DNA of 46,807 nt from Kofleriaceae bacterium (lineage in GTDB: Bacteria; Myxococcota_A; Polyangia; Haliangiales; Haliangiaceae), in contig JANXOP010000162.1 of assembly GCA_025357755.1 (NCBI GenBank), forward strand, positions 1-46,807, read 5' to 3'. A program made the translations under genes and the position numbers. Positions 7,879 through 15,508 of this stretch are shown in pieces; position 1 is the first letter of the stretch; every line of letters starts with the position of its first letter. The notes below the pieces were generated by a model. That model did not search any database, was not told the origin of the DNA, and saw only the letters and a program-made list of their open reading frames with translations.

Positions 7879-8709
7879 TCAATCGTACCGCGCGTCGGCG
7901 CTGTCGAGCTGCATGACGATGACGGTGACGAGCGCATCGGTGACGAGCTTGCAGGTTCGTCCCGACAAGCTGCGCGTTCCGGTCGCGGTCATCGTGACCT
8001 CGGTCGCCAACGTCGCGTGAAAGCCATCAGGCGCGTGACGGATGGCCGCGTGGATGATCTGCGTGGCGCCTTCGCTCCACGGTGCGTAGCCGAGGCGCGC
8101 CCCGACCTCGTGCTCGAGCGCCACCGTGCTCGTACAGGGGTCACCTCGGTACTCGAGTCGCGCCTGGCGATGCGATCCGGTAGGCCTGTGCGGTTCCGCG
8201 CGCCGCTGGAGGATGTACCCGGTCACGTACTGGACGCGCGGATCGCTGTCCGCGAACGAGCTCGTCTCGACGGCGATCGCATCCGCGCGGGTGAGGTGAG
8301 CGAGCCGCGCGAGATCGTCGCCGAGCTCGCTCTCCCGGGGCGCGCCGGCGGCTTGGTAGACAAGGTGAAAGCGAGCGAACACCTTGTACGGCGCTGGCTC
8401 GGCGAGCACGAGGACGTCGCCCTCGAGTCGCGGGCCAGGCGGGAGCTTCGCGTTGAAGATCACGAACGGCGCATCGGGCGGTGGTTCGTGCTGCGCGGTC
8501 TCGTACGCGCGCGCCCAGCTCGCGGTATCGGGGCCGAACGGTCGCCACACTTCGAGCTCGACCGGCATTGCCAGCATCGTGATCCGCGAGAACCGCTCCA
8601 ACCGCGAGCCATCGCTCGCGATCGAGTAGTTCGTCGTGGTCGGCTTCGCATCGTTGCGCAAGATCGTCGGTGTACAGGCCGCGATTGCGAGCCAGATCAA
8701 CGCGCGCAT
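7879..8709 (-). CDS. Putative lipoprotein, unknown function
   Basis: A 276-residue predicted lipoprotein (MRALIWLAIAAC, lipobox IAAC). The sequence is mixed alpha/beta with no motif I recognise; the C-terminal part (VTMTATGTRSLSGRTCKLVTDALVTVIV) looks like beta strands. Its ATG overlaps the stop of the small lipoprotein upstream (ATGA at 8706-8709 on this strand). Four bases separate its stop from the ECF sigma start. The three genes are one translationally coupled unit, so this protein could be a partner or envelope sensor for the sigma factor. That link is an inference from layout only. Confidence 0.72.
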   Translation of the reverse strand: MRALIWLAIAACTPTILRNDAKPTTTNYSIASDGSRLERFSRITMLAMPVELEVWRPFGPDTASWARAYETAQHEPPPDAPFVIFNAKLPPGPRLEGDVLVLAEPAPYKVFARFHLVYQAAGAPRESELGDDLARLAHLTRADAIAVETSSFADSDPRVQYVTGYILQRRAEPHRPTGSHRQARLEYRGDPCTSTVALEHEVGARLGYAPWSEGATQIIHAAIRHAPDGFHATLATEVTMTATGTRSLSGRTCKLVTDALVTVIVMQLDSADARYD

Positions 8710-9104
8710 CAGAACGCTGTGGGTTGTGCCGCGAACGTCTTGGGCCTCAGCACCATGTAGCTGATGCCGCTCGCTTGCTGACCGAGCTGGTTGGTGTTGG
8801 TGCCGCCGATCGCATTCGCGACCGCCGTGCCGCCCATCGCGCAGGCTCGCGGTCGTACCAGCTCGCGATTCTCCTTCGCGCTCGGGTCCTGCACGCTGTA
8901 GTCGGCGAGGGTCACATAGCCGAGGACTTCCCACTGCTGGTTGAACGTGACCGCTGTGATGTCGACCTGGACCAGGTCGAGTGCGCAGCTCGCCTCGCGC
9001 GAGGGAGCGCTTGCCATCCGGACTTCACTGATGCCGGCCTTCGGGCCGCAGCCGGCCACCAGCATCACCACCAGGCTCGAGAGACGTCGCGACACAGAGC
9101 TCAT
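8709..9104 (-). CDS. Small lipoprotein at the head of the ECF sigma operon
   Basis: A 131-residue protein with a lipoprotein signal (RRLSSLVVMLVAGC) and a mature part containing DITAVTFNQQWEVLGYVTLAD and a single later Cys pair region. It has no known domain that I can name. It is the first gene of the coupled set ending in the ECF sigma factor (6828-7874). The region upstream (9105-9151) is short and abuts the terminator of the neighbouring gene, so the operon promoter must lie between 9105 and about 9150. Confidence 0.7.
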   Translation of the reverse strand: MSSVSRRLSSLVVMLVAGCGPKAGISEVRMASAPSREASCALDLVQVDITAVTFNQQWEVLGYVTLADYSVQDPSAKENRELVRPRACAMGGTAVANAIGGTNTNQLGQQASGISYMVLRPKTFAAQPTAF

Positions 9105-9151
9105 ATATCTCTACTTGTGACCACCCCGGCGATTTGGGTGTGTGGGGACCG

Positions 9152-9186
9152 AAAAAAACCAAGCCCGGGAGAATTCCCGGGCTTGG
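9152..9186 (-). terminator. Strong intrinsic terminator (minus strand)
   Basis: A perfect 12-bp stem CCAAGCCCGGGA/TCCCGGGCTTGG (9159-9170 with 9175-9186) and a 4-nt loop. On the minus strand it is followed directly by seven T (9158-9152). It ends transcription of the lipoprotein gene 9236-10324, whose stop is 50 bp away. It insulates that gene from the ECF operon. Confidence 0.93.
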
Positions 9187-9235
9187 CCAGCCATCCTCGA
9201 CTCTGCGGACTCACCATCCGCGTCGTCGAACCGTG

Positions 9236-10324
9236 TTACATGCGCGCGCCGCTGAACGTGGCGGGCGCGAGTGGAGCGGGGGTGCCGGAGTAGGAGAGCG
9301 TGCCGATCCACTTGCCCGCGTTGAGCGCGTCGACCTTGTAGTCGTGGTTGGTGTCGGCCGCCTGCGCGGTGCCGGTCATGTCGAACTCGAGCGCCGTCGC
9401 GCTGACCGCGTCGATCTTCGAGTAGATCAGGTTGGCGCCCGCGTTGAGGCCACCGGTGCACGCGGTCGTGAACACGCCGGCGCCGACGCTGAAGCCGAAC
9501 TGGTTGCTGATCGCCGTGTTGATGTACGAGCCGACCGCGGCGCAGTCGATCTTGTCCGCGAGCAGCTGACCGAGGTTATGCGCGTTCGCATCGACCATCG
9601 GGATGATGGCGGCGTCGAGGCCCATGTGGATGATGCCACCATACGGCAGCGGCATCTTGTGGTCGGCGACGGCGAGGCCACCGCTCGAGTCCATCGTGAT
9701 GCCGACGTTCGGGACGACGACGTTCGCGACGTTGTACGCCGAGAACGAGAGGTCGAAGGTCTGGTTGTCGAATGCGAAGTGCGCGCCGATCGCGGTCCGC
9801 GTCGAGGTGTAGGTCGAGCCCGAGCCGGTGACCGCGAGCGTCTCGTTGAGGCCGAACTTCTTCGTGATCTGACCGAAGTCGCTACCGACCTGGACCATCG
9901 TGGTGACGAAGTCCGGCGCCCACTGCAGCACGCGGTCGTTGAGGTAGCCCGAGACGAACGGAATCGCGCCCTGGAGCAGCGTCTTCGCGGTGCCGCTCGG
10001 CATCTGCGCGACGATTTGATCGAGGACCCAGTGCGTCGGGTCGTCCGACGAGTCCGTCGCATCGATGATGTCGTTGACGACCACGCCAACCGTGCCGGGG
10101 ACGTTCGTCGCGAGGTCGAACGTGCTGGTCATCTTGTACGTGCCGGTCGCGTCGAGCGTGCCGCCGGTGGTGCCACCACCGCCGCTGCCTTCACCACCAC
10201 CGCCGTTGCTGCCGCCGTTACCGGAGTCATCACCAGTTCCGACCATGTCGGCAGCGCAGCCCGAAGCCGCGGCGCCCAGTGCGAGGATGGAAGCGAAACC
10301 GAAGGTCTTGATCGTGGTGTTCAT
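9236..10324 (-). CDS. Lipoprotein with Gly-rich linker, unknown function
   Basis: A 362-residue predicted lipoprotein. The signal MNTTIKTFGFASILALGAAASGC ends in a Cys, followed by a flexible Gly/Ser linker at about 30-56. A globular domain of about 300 residues follows, rich in small and hydrophobic residues (IPFVSGYLNDRVLQWAPDF, MPLPYGGIIHMGLDAAIIP). Two Cys near 260 and 285 (IDCAAVG, TTACTGG) could form a disulphide. I do not recognise the fold. It is a single-gene unit with its own terminator at 9152-9186. The ATG at 10324 has a purine-rich leader (CGGAGA, eight bases upstream). Confidence 0.78.
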   Translation of the reverse strand: MNTTIKTFGFASILALGAAASGCAADMVGTGDDSGNGGSNGGGGEGSGGGGTTGGTLDATGTYKMTSTFDLATNVPGTVGVVVNDIIDATDSSDDPTHWVLDQIVAQMPSGTAKTLLQGAIPFVSGYLNDRVLQWAPDFVTTMVQVGSDFGQITKKFGLNETLAVTGSGSTYTSTRTAIGAHFAFDNQTFDLSFSAYNVANVVVPNVGITMDSSGGLAVADHKMPLPYGGIIHMGLDAAIIPMVDANAHNLGQLLADKIDCAAVGSYINTAISNQFGFSVGAGVFTTACTGGLNAGANLIYSKIDAVSATALEFDMTGTAQAADTNHDYKVDALNAGKWIGTLSYSGTPAPLAPATFSGARM

Positions 10325-10512
10325 AGTGAATCTCCGTGAGGTTCGAGGATGGATGCAGACCCATAGTGCAGCGCAGATGCCATCGGCACGCGCGGCAGAT
10401 CCTCGTGAGATCCAGTAGTTACGATCAGGGCGGCTAGCCCACTAGTCAGGTCACTCGTCCTTCGTGGAGACGCCTGGCCTAGCCTGGGACTGGAGCTCGC
10501 CCACCGCCGGAC

Positions 10513-12378
10513 TCACCAGCCGCAGGCTTGACCCTTGTTCTGGTCCTCGAGCCACTTCTGCAGGGGCGCGAAGTATTCGAGGATCGCGGTCGCATCCATC
10601 TCGCGCTGACCGGTCAGCTGCTCGAGCGCGTCTTGCCACGGCTTCGAAGCGCCGAGCGACAACATCTTGCCGTACGCCGCGCCCGCATCCTTGTTGCCGT
10701 AGATCGAGCACTCGTCCAGCGGACCGGTGAAGCCGATCTTCTTGCAGAGCGCGCGGTGAAACTGGAACTGCAGGATGTCGGCGAGGAAGTAGCGCATGTA
10801 CGGCACGTTCGCGGCGACGTGATACTTCGCGCCCGGATCGAAGTCCGTCGCGGCGCGCGGCTCGGGCGCGGAGATGCCCTGGTACTGCTGCTCGAGCTCC
10901 CACCAGTGCTGGTTGTACTTCTCGGGCGTGACCGCGCCGGAGAACACGTCCCAGCGCCACTTGTCGACCATCACGGCGAAGGGCAGGAACGCGACCTTCT
11001 CGAGCGCGACCTTCATCTGCTGGTTGATCGTCGCCTTGTCGTTCTTGTCGGCCTTATCGATCAGGCCCTTCGTCTTCAAGTACGCCGGCGTCATCGATAG
11101 CTGGATCGTGTCACCGATCGCTTCGTGGAAGCCGTCGTTCGCGCCGGCCTGGTAGAGGATCGGGAGCTGGAAGTAGTGCTGGAAGTAGAAGTCGTGGCCG
11201 AGCTCGTGGTGGATCACCCAGAGATCCTCCTGCTGCGGCTTGATGCACATCTTGATGCGTAGATCGTCGTTGTACTGGACGTCCCACGCGCTCGCGTGAC
11301 AGACGACGTCTTTGCCCGCCGGCTTGGTGAACAGCGAGCGCTCCCAGAACGTCGGGGGAAGTGGCTCGAAGCCGAGCGAGGTGTAGAAGGACTCGCCCAT
11401 CCGCACCATCTTCTGGGCGTCGTAGCTCTTCGCGAGCACCGGCGTGACATCGATCGGCGCGACGCCCTTGAATGGCTCGAGCTCGGGATAGAGGTACTCC
11501 CACGACTGCGCCCACATGTTGCCGAACAGGTGCGCCGGAATCGGGCCGGTCTTCGGCACGACCGCGTCGCCGTACATCGTGTTGAGCTTGCGGCGCGCAT
11601 AGCAATGGAGCTGCGTGTAGAGCGGCTTGACCTGGTTCCACAGCCGATCGACCTCGGGCGCGAACGTGGCCGCCGGCATGTCGTAGTTCGCCTGCCAGAG
11701 CTCGGTCACGTTCGCGAAGCCGATCGCCTTGGCGCCTTCGTTCGCGAGGCCGACGTACTTCGAGAACAGATCGCGCTCGGCGTGACCGACCGAGTCGTGC
11801 CAGGTCTTCCAGGTCTTCAACAGCTCGGCGGGATGGCGGTTGGTCTCGAGCGCTTTGCCGTAGAACTCGATGTCCTGGCAGGTCTCCTTGCCGTTGGTCA
11901 CAGCACAAACGCCCTTGCCGTAGGTCGACTGCATCGCGGCGGCGGTCGTCGCGAGCTCGGTCGCCTGCTTCGCGTCATCGGGCGCGGGCTGAGCCTGAAA
12001 CTTCAACAGCAACAGCTGGCGCTTGGTATCGGGATCGAGTTTGTCGAGGACCGGATCGAACCTTCGCGCCGCCTTCACCATCTTGGTGATCTCGACGCTC
12101 TGGATCTCGCTCGCCTTCGCGGTCGCGGCCTCGTGCTCCTTCGTGATGTCGGTCTCGTTCGTCCACTCGGCGAGCGACGCATCGACGAGCAGCTTGCGCA
12201 GCTTCGGATCGGCGTCCTTGACGAATTGCTTGGCCTCGGCGATCAGCTTGTCATTCGCTGCTTTCGCATTGTCGACAGCCGGCGCCGGTGGCGGCGCGGG
12301 CGGCGGGTCTTTCTTCGAACACGCAGCGAGCAGAAGGATCGAGGCCGCTAAGCATGGGGTGCGCACGGCGGCGACCAT
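10513..12378 (-). CDS. M2 family peptidyl-dipeptidase (ACE-like) lipoprotein
   Basis: A 621-residue zinc dipeptidyl carboxypeptidase of the angiotensin-converting-enzyme family, anchored as a lipoprotein (LAASILLLAAC, lipobox at 17-20) and followed by a Pro-rich linker. The zinc site is HELGH at 391-395 with Glu419 as third ligand in GFHEAIGD, the exact M2 arrangement. The helical N-terminal half (residues 40-250) forms the lid of the substrate channel. The role is probably trimming of peptides in the periplasm or at the surface. It follows a CpxP-like lipoprotein gene by 31 bp and may belong to the same minus-strand unit as the amylase at 13022-14914. Confidence 0.92.
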   Translation of the reverse strand: MVAAVRTPCLAASILLLAACSKKDPPPAPPPAPAVDNAKAANDKLIAEAKQFVKDADPKLRKLLVDASLAEWTNETDITKEHEAATAKASEIQSVEITKMVKAARRFDPVLDKLDPDTKRQLLLLKFQAQPAPDDAKQATELATTAAAMQSTYGKGVCAVTNGKETCQDIEFYGKALETNRHPAELLKTWKTWHDSVGHAERDLFSKYVGLANEGAKAIGFANVTELWQANYDMPAATFAPEVDRLWNQVKPLYTQLHCYARRKLNTMYGDAVVPKTGPIPAHLFGNMWAQSWEYLYPELEPFKGVAPIDVTPVLAKSYDAQKMVRMGESFYTSLGFEPLPPTFWERSLFTKPAGKDVVCHASAWDVQYNDDLRIKMCIKPQQEDLWVIHHELGHDFYFQHYFQLPILYQAGANDGFHEAIGDTIQLSMTPAYLKTKGLIDKADKNDKATINQQMKVALEKVAFLPFAVMVDKWRWDVFSGAVTPEKYNQHWWELEQQYQGISAPEPRAATDFDPGAKYHVAANVPYMRYFLADILQFQFHRALCKKIGFTGPLDECSIYGNKDAGAAYGKMLSLGASKPWQDALEQLTGQREMDATAILEYFAPLQKWLEDQNKGQACGW

Positions 12379-12409
12379 AGGTCACGCGCGCGCCGTGATC
12401 TACACGTGC

Positions 12410-12952
12410 CTACGGCTCCATGCCGGGCACGGGCTGGCCCGCTTCGTCGGGTGCGTGCGGACCCTTCTTGTCGCCCGGCACCTCGAGCCCCCGATCTTCG
12501 AGCACCTTCTTCGCCGTGGTCTGCTGATCCGGGTCGAGCAGCGACCACGCGGTCTTGAGCGCGAGCTTGTCGTTGTTGTCGCGGATCTTGTGGAGCTTGA
12601 CCGAATCGGCGTTGCCCGCGACCGACGAACCGGGCGCCATGTTGCGGCGTTCGGCCTTCTTACCGGCCTTGGATTCCTGCGGCGAGATTTGCTCCTCGGG
12701 CTCGGGCTTCTCGATCTGGCGGAGCTGGACATCGATATCCGCGTTCTCGGCGACGAGCGCGGTATCGATCTTCTGGAGCTTCTCGAGCTGCTCGGGACGA
12801 AGCTTGAGCTCCGTCGAAGAATCGAGCAGGTAGCCGACCGGCGTACCCGAGGCGGGGGGTAACGGCGGGACTTCACCCTCGGTCGGATGGTGGGGAGCAG
12901 GCTCGCTGTGGCACGCAGCCACAGCCAAAAGGAGGGACAACACGAACCGCAT
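12410..12952 (-). CDS. CpxP/Spy-like helical lipoprotein
   Basis: A 180-residue predicted lipoprotein (MRFVLSLLLAVAAC). The mature part has the arrangement typical of periplasmic LTxxQ-type proteins such as CpxP, Spy and the metal-resistance sensors: a helix KLRPEQLEKLQKIDTALVAE, a long charged helix (NADIDVQLRQIEKPEPEEQ), and later LDPDQQTTAKKVLEDRG. This suggests a small chaperone or stress-binding protein. Assignment to the family is by pattern, not by a definite motif. It lies 69 bp after the amylase stop and 31 bp before the M2 peptidase, all on the same strand. Confidence 0.72.
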   Translation of the reverse strand: MRFVLSLLLAVAACHSEPAPHHPTEGEVPPLPPASGTPVGYLLDSSTELKLRPEQLEKLQKIDTALVAENADIDVQLRQIEKPEPEEQISPQESKAGKKAERRNMAPGSSVAGNADSVKLHKIRDNNDKLALKTAWSLLDPDQQTTAKKVLEDRGLEVPGDKKGPHAPDEAGQPVPGMEP

Positions 12953-13021
12953 CGCTACCGCGTAGCACGGGCACGTCGCGCGCTGTAGCGCTATTTGGCG
13001 GCCGTGACCGGCGCGCTTTCG

Positions 13022-14914
13022 TTAGTGAGCCGCGAGGACCAGCGCGGTGCGCGGTGGGATCGTGACGGTGCCGGTCTGCTGTGCGCCGCCCAGCAGATCG
13101 TCGTACGTGCCGCTTGGCAGGCCGTTCGCCGGCTGCGGGCTGTCGCCACGGTTGATCGCGACGAACACCGTGTCGCCGCTCGTCGTCATCTTGTAGATGA
13201 ACGTATCGGTGCCGACCGACAGCGTCGTTCGCGTACCGCGGCGAGTCGCAGCATGCGCCGCACGCATCTTGATCAGCGCCGAGAGCTGGCCCTTCAACCA
13301 GGTCTGATCCGTGGTGTAGCCGGCCCATTGCATGAAGCGGCGGTTGTCCGGATCGCCCGCGCCCGCGAGCCCGACCTCGTCGCCGTAGTACATCATCGGC
13401 AGGCCGGGCATCGTCATCACGAGCGCCCACGCGGTCGCGATCCGCTGGAACGGCGACGAGGTCAGCGGCAGCGTCGGTTGACCGCTCCACGCGAGGTTCT
13501 TGCCGCCATCCCACGCGCCGAACATCGGCGAATCGAGCGCGAGCTCGATCGAGCGTGGCACGTCGTGGTTGCCGAGGAACGTCGACATCACGGCGTTGGG
13601 GCCGTAGAAGCCATCGTTCGAATCGAGGAAGCCGACGAGGTCGCTCATCACACCATCGCGGCGGAGCAACGTCGCGAGGACCTGACCGCGCTCGGGGAAA
13701 TCGAACTGGCCATCGAGCATCGTCGCCTTCTCGACGTACGACTTGATCAGGTTGCGATCACCATCGAAGGTCTCGCCGACCAGATAGAACGGTTGATCCC
13801 ACGCGAGCTCGGCATCGGCGCGCGCGCGCAGATCGGTCAGCCACGAGGTCTCGATGTGCTTGACCGCATCGAGGCGGAAGCCGTCGACGCCGGTGCGCTT
13901 TGCCCAGGCGATCGCGTTGTCGACGCTGTACTTGCGCGCAGCGGGATTCGCGAAGTTGAAATCCGGAAGGAACGTATCGAACCAGCAGACCTTGCGATCG
14001 GTATCCCAGCTGCAGCCGTCGCCGCACACGCAGTTGCCACCGTGACCGTTGGAGTTCGGGTTGAACCAATCGGGATGCGCGAGATACACAGGGCTCGTCG
14101 CGTGCACGTGGTTCATCACGTAGTCGATCAGGACCTGCATGCCGTGCGCGTGCGCCGAATCGACCATCGCCTTGAGCTCGGCATCGGTGCCGAAATGCGA
14201 CTCGGGGATGTCGAGATCCTTCGGCCAGTAGCCGTGATAGCCGGAGTAGTTGTGGCCGTCGGCGCCGGGGTTCGCGTTGTCGGCGTTGTCGATCGGCGAG
14301 GTGATCCACAGCGTGTTGATGCCGAGGTCTGCGAAGTAGCCGCTCTCGATCTTTTGCTGGACGCCGGCGAAGTCGCCGCCTTGATAGTTGCCGGGGAAGT
14401 CGACGCCCGCGACCTGCACATCGTTCGCGGTGTTGCCGTCGTAGAACCGATCGACGAACACGAAGTACATCACCGCGTCCCGCCAATCGATCGCGGCGCG
14501 CGCCGGGCAGTGATCGCAATCGACCCGGACCACCGAGTTGAAGGCACCATAGCCGTCGGGGCTCTTGCGCGTATTCGCGGGGTCGCTGATCCAGTTCGTA
14601 CCGTCGACCTTGAACTTGTAGACGATGACCTGGTTGTCGTTCGCGGGAACGTCGACCGAGAAGCTGCCGTCCGCGCTCTTGGTCATCGCGAGGCCGGTCG
14701 TCCACCCGTCCGCAGAGAAGTCCCCCATCAGCGAGACCGTACTGGCGGTGCCGGTGAACTTGATCGTCGTCGAGCAGGTCGGCACGGGTGGACAGGCGGC
14801 GACCACGCCACCGTCACCACTCCCGACCCCCCCATCCACATCGCCGCTATTCGGGTTCTGCGCCGACGGACAGCCGGCGAGGAGAGCGACCAGGGCGAGG
14901 AGGGCAAAACGCAC
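13022..14914 (-). CDS. Secreted GH13 alpha-amylase family lipoprotein with N-terminal CBM48-like domain
   Basis: A 630-residue alpha-glucan hydrolase on the outer side of a membrane. The GTG at 14914 gives a lipoprotein signal (RFALLALVALLAGC) and an Asp/Gly-rich linker. Residues about 50-135 resemble a CBM48/AMPK-type starch-binding domain (VSLMGDFSADGWTTGLAMTK). The (beta/alpha)8 barrel follows, with Asp349 (GFRLDAVKH) as nucleophile, Glu381 (VGETFDG) as acid/base and Asp451 (GNHDVPR) as transition-state stabiliser. It ends in a small beta domain. It most resembles neopullulanase/cyclomaltodextrinase-type or alpha-amylase enzymes; the exact specificity is uncertain. A palindrome at 15025-15039 lies 110 bp upstream and resembles those before the porin and the second amylase. 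Confidence 0.93.
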   Translation of the reverse strand: MRFALLALVALLAGCPSAQNPNSGDVDGGVGSGDGGVVAACPPVPTCSTTIKFTGTASTVSLMGDFSADGWTTGLAMTKSADGSFSVDVPANDNQVIVYKFKVDGTNWISDPANTRKSPDGYGAFNSVVRVDCDHCPARAAIDWRDAVMYFVFVDRFYDGNTANDVQVAGVDFPGNYQGGDFAGVQQKIESGYFADLGINTLWITSPIDNADNANPGADGHNYSGYHGYWPKDLDIPESHFGTDAELKAMVDSAHAHGMQVLIDYVMNHVHATSPVYLAHPDWFNPNSNGHGGNCVCGDGCSWDTDRKVCWFDTFLPDFNFANPAARKYSVDNAIAWAKRTGVDGFRLDAVKHIETSWLTDLRARADAELAWDQPFYLVGETFDGDRNLIKSYVEKATMLDGQFDFPERGQVLATLLRRDGVMSDLVGFLDSNDGFYGPNAVMSTFLGNHDVPRSIELALDSPMFGAWDGGKNLAWSGQPTLPLTSSPFQRIATAWALVMTMPGLPMMYYGDEVGLAGAGDPDNRRFMQWAGYTTDQTWLKGQLSALIKMRAAHAATRRGTRTTLSVGTDTFIYKMTTSGDTVFVAINRGDSPQPANGLPSGTYDDLLGGAQQTGTVTIPPRTALVLAAH

Positions 14915-15024
14915 GCCTGAGCCGTCATCAAGAGTCGTACCAGCGGGAGGGGCGATCCCACCCATCGAGAGTCCTAACGCTACGGACACTTGGAAACGGT
15001 CCGAGGTCGCGTGGCGGGTCTCGC

Positions 15025-15039
15025 GTTGCGAACGGCAAC
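15025..15039. promoter_or_regulatory. Variant of the putative amylase/porin operator
   Basis: GTTGCGAACGGCAAC, with 5-bp arms GTTGC/GCAAC, differs at only three central positions from the exact 15-bp palindrome at 15412 and 21126. It lies 110 bp upstream of the amylase start at 14914 and 64 bp before the plus-strand gene at 15104, so it could serve either gene. Confidence 0.45.
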
Positions 15040-15103
15040 ACGGGTAGCCGGCGAGAGCTCAGGATCTTGCCCACCGATCCCGGAATGCTGTAGTGATGCC
15101 ATC

Positions 15104-15406
15104 ATGATGCGTGGGGTTTTCAGCTCGCTGATCGTGGTGTCCCTGCTCGGTGGCGTGGCGTTCGCGGAGGAGCCGCAACCGGCCGATCCGATGCCCGCCG
15201 AACAAGCGCCGGCCAAGCCGGCCGAGCCACCGAAGGCTGCCGTGGACAACAAGTTCGAGGTCGTGAAAAAGGCGCCTCCGACCGAGGGTGAAAAGCCTTC
15301 GGCCGAAGCCGGCAAGTCGACGGCGAAGACGTCGAAGCACAAGTCCAAGCACAAGGCGCGCAAGCACAAGAAGGCGCACCGCAAGGCGAAGAAGTCAGCG
15401 CAATAG
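15104..15406 (+). CDS. Small exported Lys/His-rich protein
   Basis: A 100-residue protein with a signal peptide (MMRGVFSSLIVVSLLGGVAFAEE, cut after AFA). A Pro/Ala/Glu-rich middle follows. The last 30 residues are almost all Lys, His, Ala and Arg (SKHKSKHKARKHKKAHRKAKK). The basic tail could bind nucleic acid, acidic polysaccharide or the outer surface; nothing more can be said. The second ATG at 15107 is an equal choice. The stop is six bases before the palindrome at 15412. Confidence 0.65.
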   Translation: MMRGVFSSLIVVSLLGGVAFAEEPQPADPMPAEQAPAKPAEPPKAAVDNKFEVVKKAPPTEGEKPSAEAGKSTAKTSKHKSKHKARKHKKAHRKAKKSAQ

Positions 15407-15411
15407 CTCGC

Positions 15412-15426
15412 GTTGCCGAAGGCAAC
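15412..15426. promoter_or_regulatory. Putative operator upstream of the LamB-like porin
   Basis: GTTGCCGAAGGCAAC, a palindrome with 6-bp arms and a 3-bp centre, 82 bp before the porin start. The identical 15 bases occur upstream of the amylase at 21235, and a variant lies upstream of the amylase at 14914. Symmetry and position fit a dimeric repressor such as a LacI/MalR-type sugar regulator. No such regulator gene is in the window. A second hairpin (TTGGCGG/CCGCCAA, 15433-15451) follows it. Confidence 0.55.
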
Positions 15427-15508
15427 GAGCGCTTGGCGGGTCATCCGCCAAACGCGCACGGACGGCCGTTGTGTTGCGGGCACGCTTCGTGCTCGTGTGC
15501 GCCGCGCG

